Below are positions 60,868 to 64,000 of a stretch of DNA of 64,000 bases, piece by piece. A program made the position numbers and the translations under genes. The notes beneath the pieces are model-generated. The model did not search any database, was not told where the DNA came from, and worked only from the letters and a program-made list of their open reading frames with translations. The stretch spans positions 1 to 64,000 of the forward strand of contig JAXGGA010003377.1 in assembly GCA_038373865.1 (NCBI GenBank), given 5' to 3'. Numbering within the stretch: position 1 is the first letter of the stretch; each line of letters starts with the position of its first letter. Source of the stretch: Uloborus plumipes. Lineage: Eukaryota; Arthropoda; Arachnida; Araneae; Uloboridae.

Positions 60868-61200
60868 CTATACTACACTGCAAGGTTTTTTGACAAAAAC
60901 ATCGTGACGTTAGCCTATGAAAAACGAGCTAGATAAAACGCTGTGGCGTACGCTTAGAGAGCATATAACCCAACTTTGCCCGCCGGGTCATTAGGCCTTT
61001 TGGTCCAGCTGCCAAAGCACTGGGCTGCGACCACAGAGGTACCCGGTTCTGTCCCCCGGGGGGGGGGACACCGTCCATCACGTACGCCGCAACGTCAGAG
61101 CCTACTTAGCGAATTAGAGAGATCGCTGACTGCTTGTGAGCTCTTATTGGCTCGGCCTGTAGTGACGTTCAGTGTCAACTTAAGTTGCTGTCTAGTATAG
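60868..61200. mobile_element. TA-type MITE, copy 2, with tRNA-like insert
   Basis: Ends CTATACTA and TAGTATAG are the same as in the copy at 24417-24618, in the opposite orientation. The shared interior includes GACGTTAGCCTATGAAAAAC and GATCGCTGACTGCTTGTGAG. Between GATAAAACG (to 60940) and the TACTTAGCG block (from 61102) about 150 bp are extra, holding a tRNA-like segment. No TA duplication is visible at the borders, unlike copy 1. Confidence 0.7.
60990..61063 (+). other. tRNA-like segment within MITE copy 2
   Basis: TTGGTCCAGCTGCCAAAGCA is box A-like and CCCGGTTCTGTCCC is box B-like. A poly-G run follows. Short inverted repeats with a GGCGTACG core (60945-60952; inverse CGTACGCC at 61081-61088) bracket the insert. 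Confidence 0.45.
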
Positions 61201-61388
61201 TTAACTTTTACCTTCAAATGAAAGTGAAAAGAAATTAATGAGTAAAGAAACAGAAAAATGAATGGTCATTGCCAGATGTGCTTAAAAAGTAAAAAAGGTT
61301 GAAAAAAGTTTTGATTTATAAAATTCATTAAGAGAGCAACGTTTAAATTTTTGAAGCAAAACGTTCGATAAGCCTTCAAACGGAGGCT

Positions 61389-61600
61389 GTGGAGACCTGA
61401 TCGGTAAGGCGTCGGGCTTCCTGACCGATGGGTCTCGGGTTCAATCCTAGCAAAGATCTTCCATGTTCACTAAGGGCCACTAGGGGAAGTTAAATATATT
61501 CCTGGTTACAAAGTTATCCAATTGGGAAAGTCACATGTAGTGGTAGGGATATGGGTGGCCCTGAAGTGTTTGTGTGTGCGTGTACTTTCAAACTTGTAAA
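61389..61600 (+). mobile_element. tRNA-derived SINE-like unit
   Basis: The head contains CCTGATCGGTAAGGCGTCGG (box A/D arm), a TCGG/CCGA stem around GCTTCCTGA, and CGGGTTCAATCC (box B). A body without tRNA similarity follows to about 61600, ending in a GT-rich stretch. No target duplication was identified. Confidence 0.55.
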
Positions 61601-64000
61601 TTGTAACCATGTCAAATGTACAAATTAGAACAGTTCAAAGAATTTTTGACTGTTGTGCAGATTTTCTCATTTGAATTTAAAAAATTTTCGCATAATGGCA
61701 CATGATCAACATTAATATTAATCTGAATATCATAAGAAACTATTACGTATTTAGAAAAAAAAATCTTTAATTTATGTTCTAACACTTATAACTCCAAGAT
61801 AAATACGGGTGATTCTATCTTATCTTTTAATGTACTGCTCTTACTACAAGAACTTCGAATTTGCTTAAACTCTTATTCTGCATTATTGCTAGCTCGTAAA
61901 ACAAAATTTCTATTTCTTTAAGTAAGCATTATTATTTTTTCATGAAAGTAATTATTACAAGAAAAAAAATCATGTAAAACTAGAGTTAAAAAATCTACCT
62001 TGGTGAATTCGAGTTAAAAAAACAGCATAGTAAATAATCTGAAAGCATTAAATTCGAATTAATTCCAAATGCATTACTTTTCTGCTTTCGATAAACATAA
62101 AGAAGATATATTTAATGAGCTCTTGCTTTTCTGAAAAAAGAGAGAAAGAGAAAAAAAGGTAACTGATTTTAAAGAACTAGTACCTGAAAAGTGACGACGA
62201 ATATTAGTTTCATTTAGATCTGGTAAAAAAGTGTTAAATGTATATACTAAAGTTCATCGTTTCGAAACACTTTAAGAAAAAAAAAATACACATTAAGTAA
62301 AGAAAATTAATTAACACTAAAACAAGAGCGCATTTAAAATACTTTGAGAATTACATCCCTTTTTCAAGCAAAACTTCCAAGCTGACTAAATCAATAGATT
62401 AAAGTGATGTTGGTACAAAGAAGGAATAATTAAACAAAATATTAAACTCAAAAGGGTTAAACTCATACAGACACTAGTGTACAGAACATACTAAAGAGTA
62501 AAAAACCTAATGGAAATGTAGAGTTGCAGATCCTCCCCGTAGGCGAAGATAAGCAAATATCAAGCAGATCTGTTATGGAAAACACAAAATGCAGTTTTGC
62601 TATCAGTTCGGGGTCATCTTTCTGAAATAGTCATAAAAAAACTGCAGGAAAATAACCTCATATAAAAGCTGAGTACATCTTTACACAGGTAGCTAAAAAA
62701 TACTTTAGCGTACACGTGTTAGCACAAGTTCGCAGATAATGTTCGTCTCTTTTCCTGACAATTTCTTTCATGCCCCTTTCTTCGTATTACATTGTGTTTG
62801 AAATGTGTTTAAGGGCAAGTTTTGTCTGTTTGGCAGGAGCTTCTTTTTTTTTTTTTGTTTGCTTGTGTGAAAAAACTAGCATTTTGCAAACTCTTTTTCG
62901 AATTATGTTTATTTTCGTGTCATACGAACTTTCGCCGTGAATATAGTGTGGAATATGATGAGTGTGTTTGAATAATTTTAGTTTTTCAGAATTTAGAATT
63001 CTTTACTAAACTGTGGAGTTGAAAAATTATTACTTTTCTAACAAGCCATTTTTTCCTCCTTTTTGTAGTTTTTTTTTCTTTGCCTTCGATAAAATTATTT
63101 TTAAAAAAGGTCACTGATATCGAAAAAAACTAGGCATTAGTTGCGGTTATTTCATTTTTCATTTTTTTTGGATTCAATAAATACGCCTTTTCTATGATTA
63201 TCTTCAACTAATTATGTATTAATACCTTTAAATAAACTATCTTCTTACAGCTCTCTATTACGATGTGATGTATTTAAATTATGTAAAGCAAACTAATTAA
63301 TTATTTTCTGTAATTACTTTGAGTTAAGTGATTTTTTTTCGAGAATCATGTTCATTTATCGAAATTTATATTAATTAATATTATATAGTTCTTGTTTTAG
63401 CCTTAAAGTAATTTTTGATCAGTTTTGTAACCAATGTTATTTTTCAATTTCTCTACAAACAGTTTTTTTTATATTCAAATTATTAAAAGGAGAAAAAGAA
63501 AAAATATAAAATCATTTTTGGTTATTTTATAATAGCAGTTGTAAAAAAAACTACTGACTTAAAACAAGCAATTTACATCTATAAAGAGCAGTAAGTGGAC
63601 TAATTGAACAAACATTACTTTTAATTAAAAAAATGTTTGTAAAGCTAATTAAATTAGGTAATTTTAAATATATTAGGCACGTCTTTTGACAGAACAAAAA
63701 TTTAAACAATTTTTAAAACTCACGTAGAATGGAACTCATTTACTTCTATTTTAAGAATACTCCACCTCATTACGTACAAGCATTTATTCTTTGTAACAAG
63801 AGGAATAAAAGAATTTTTGAATTGCAAATTAATTTTGTAGAGATAAAATGTCAAAATATGTACAAACAAATGTTTAAAAACGAATTGATGTTCAGAAGGT
63901 TTTATGCATATTTAATAGGTCCCAAATGTTTTATTCATGGAAAACAATAGGATTGATTTTTGAATGTTTTTGGCGAAAACTTCCTTTGCATAAACTAAAA
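61601..64000. other. Unannotated AT-rich stretch
   Basis: I found no gene, repeat boundary or RNA. The frame at 63729-63950 is uninterrupted for 73 codons but has no recognisable domain, and its composition is that of AT-rich DNA. Confidence 0.4.

Overview
This is a eukaryotic nuclear window: AT-rich, almost gene-free and heavily populated by transposable elements. The mixture (Ty3/gypsy retrotransposon, several Helitrons, an RTE-like LINE, hAT-, piggyBac- and TA-type non-autonomous DNA transposons, tRNA-derived SINE-like units, long AT and CA microsatellites) suggests an arthropod. A large repeat-rich arachnid genome is plausible, but the sequence does not prove it. I see no convincing complete host gene, rRNA or functional tRNA. 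Two short stretches (17056-17190 and 22485-22668) could be single exons of genes I do not recognise. The only long genuine coding region is a retrotransposon polyprotein on the minus strand (26391-30155), with a same-frame tail to 26160 behind a TAA.

Layout. 0-7.9 kb: sparse DNA with an hAT-type MITE (539-708, 8-bp TSD), an inverted-repeat element (2665-4292) and a compound TG/AT microsatellite. 7.9-11.7 kb: two copies of a Helentron/HINE-like family in inverted orientation, separated by about 640 bp holding an RTE 3' tail. 12.6-18.3 kb: a piggyBac-like MITE, a foldback element and a CGATTAATCGG-rich element. 18.36-20.92 kb: a head-to-tail one-and-a-half copy of the Helentron-like family with a large 19-bp minisatellite. 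24.4-32.5 kb: a small TA-type MITE, then a three-level nest (TA-type long-TIR element, containing a Helitron, containing a Ty3/gypsy element with 183-bp LTRs). 35.9-38.8 kb: a long-TIR element containing another Helentron-like copy. 39.3-41.0 kb: two short Helitrons and a tRNA-like unit. 44.7-54.4 kb: further TIR elements, a CA microsatellite, an hAT MITE inside a piggyBac-like MITE, and a near-perfect 150-bp palindrome. 57-61.6 kb: SINE-like units, an RTE pseudogene, two small perfect hairpins and a second copy of the TA-type MITE carrying a nested tRNA-like insert.

The clearest story is history rather than pathway: target-site duplications and uninterrupted flanks give an order of insertions. 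The most distinctive element is the family with 15-bp subterminal inverted repeats AGCCTACTTTCCCGT, a 3' hairpin, internal tandem repeats and no visible protein. It occurs five times in good condition plus one decayed copy and has the architecture of Helentron-associated non-autonomous elements. All coordinates and motifs were read by eye; family names rest on structural hallmarks, not on database searches.
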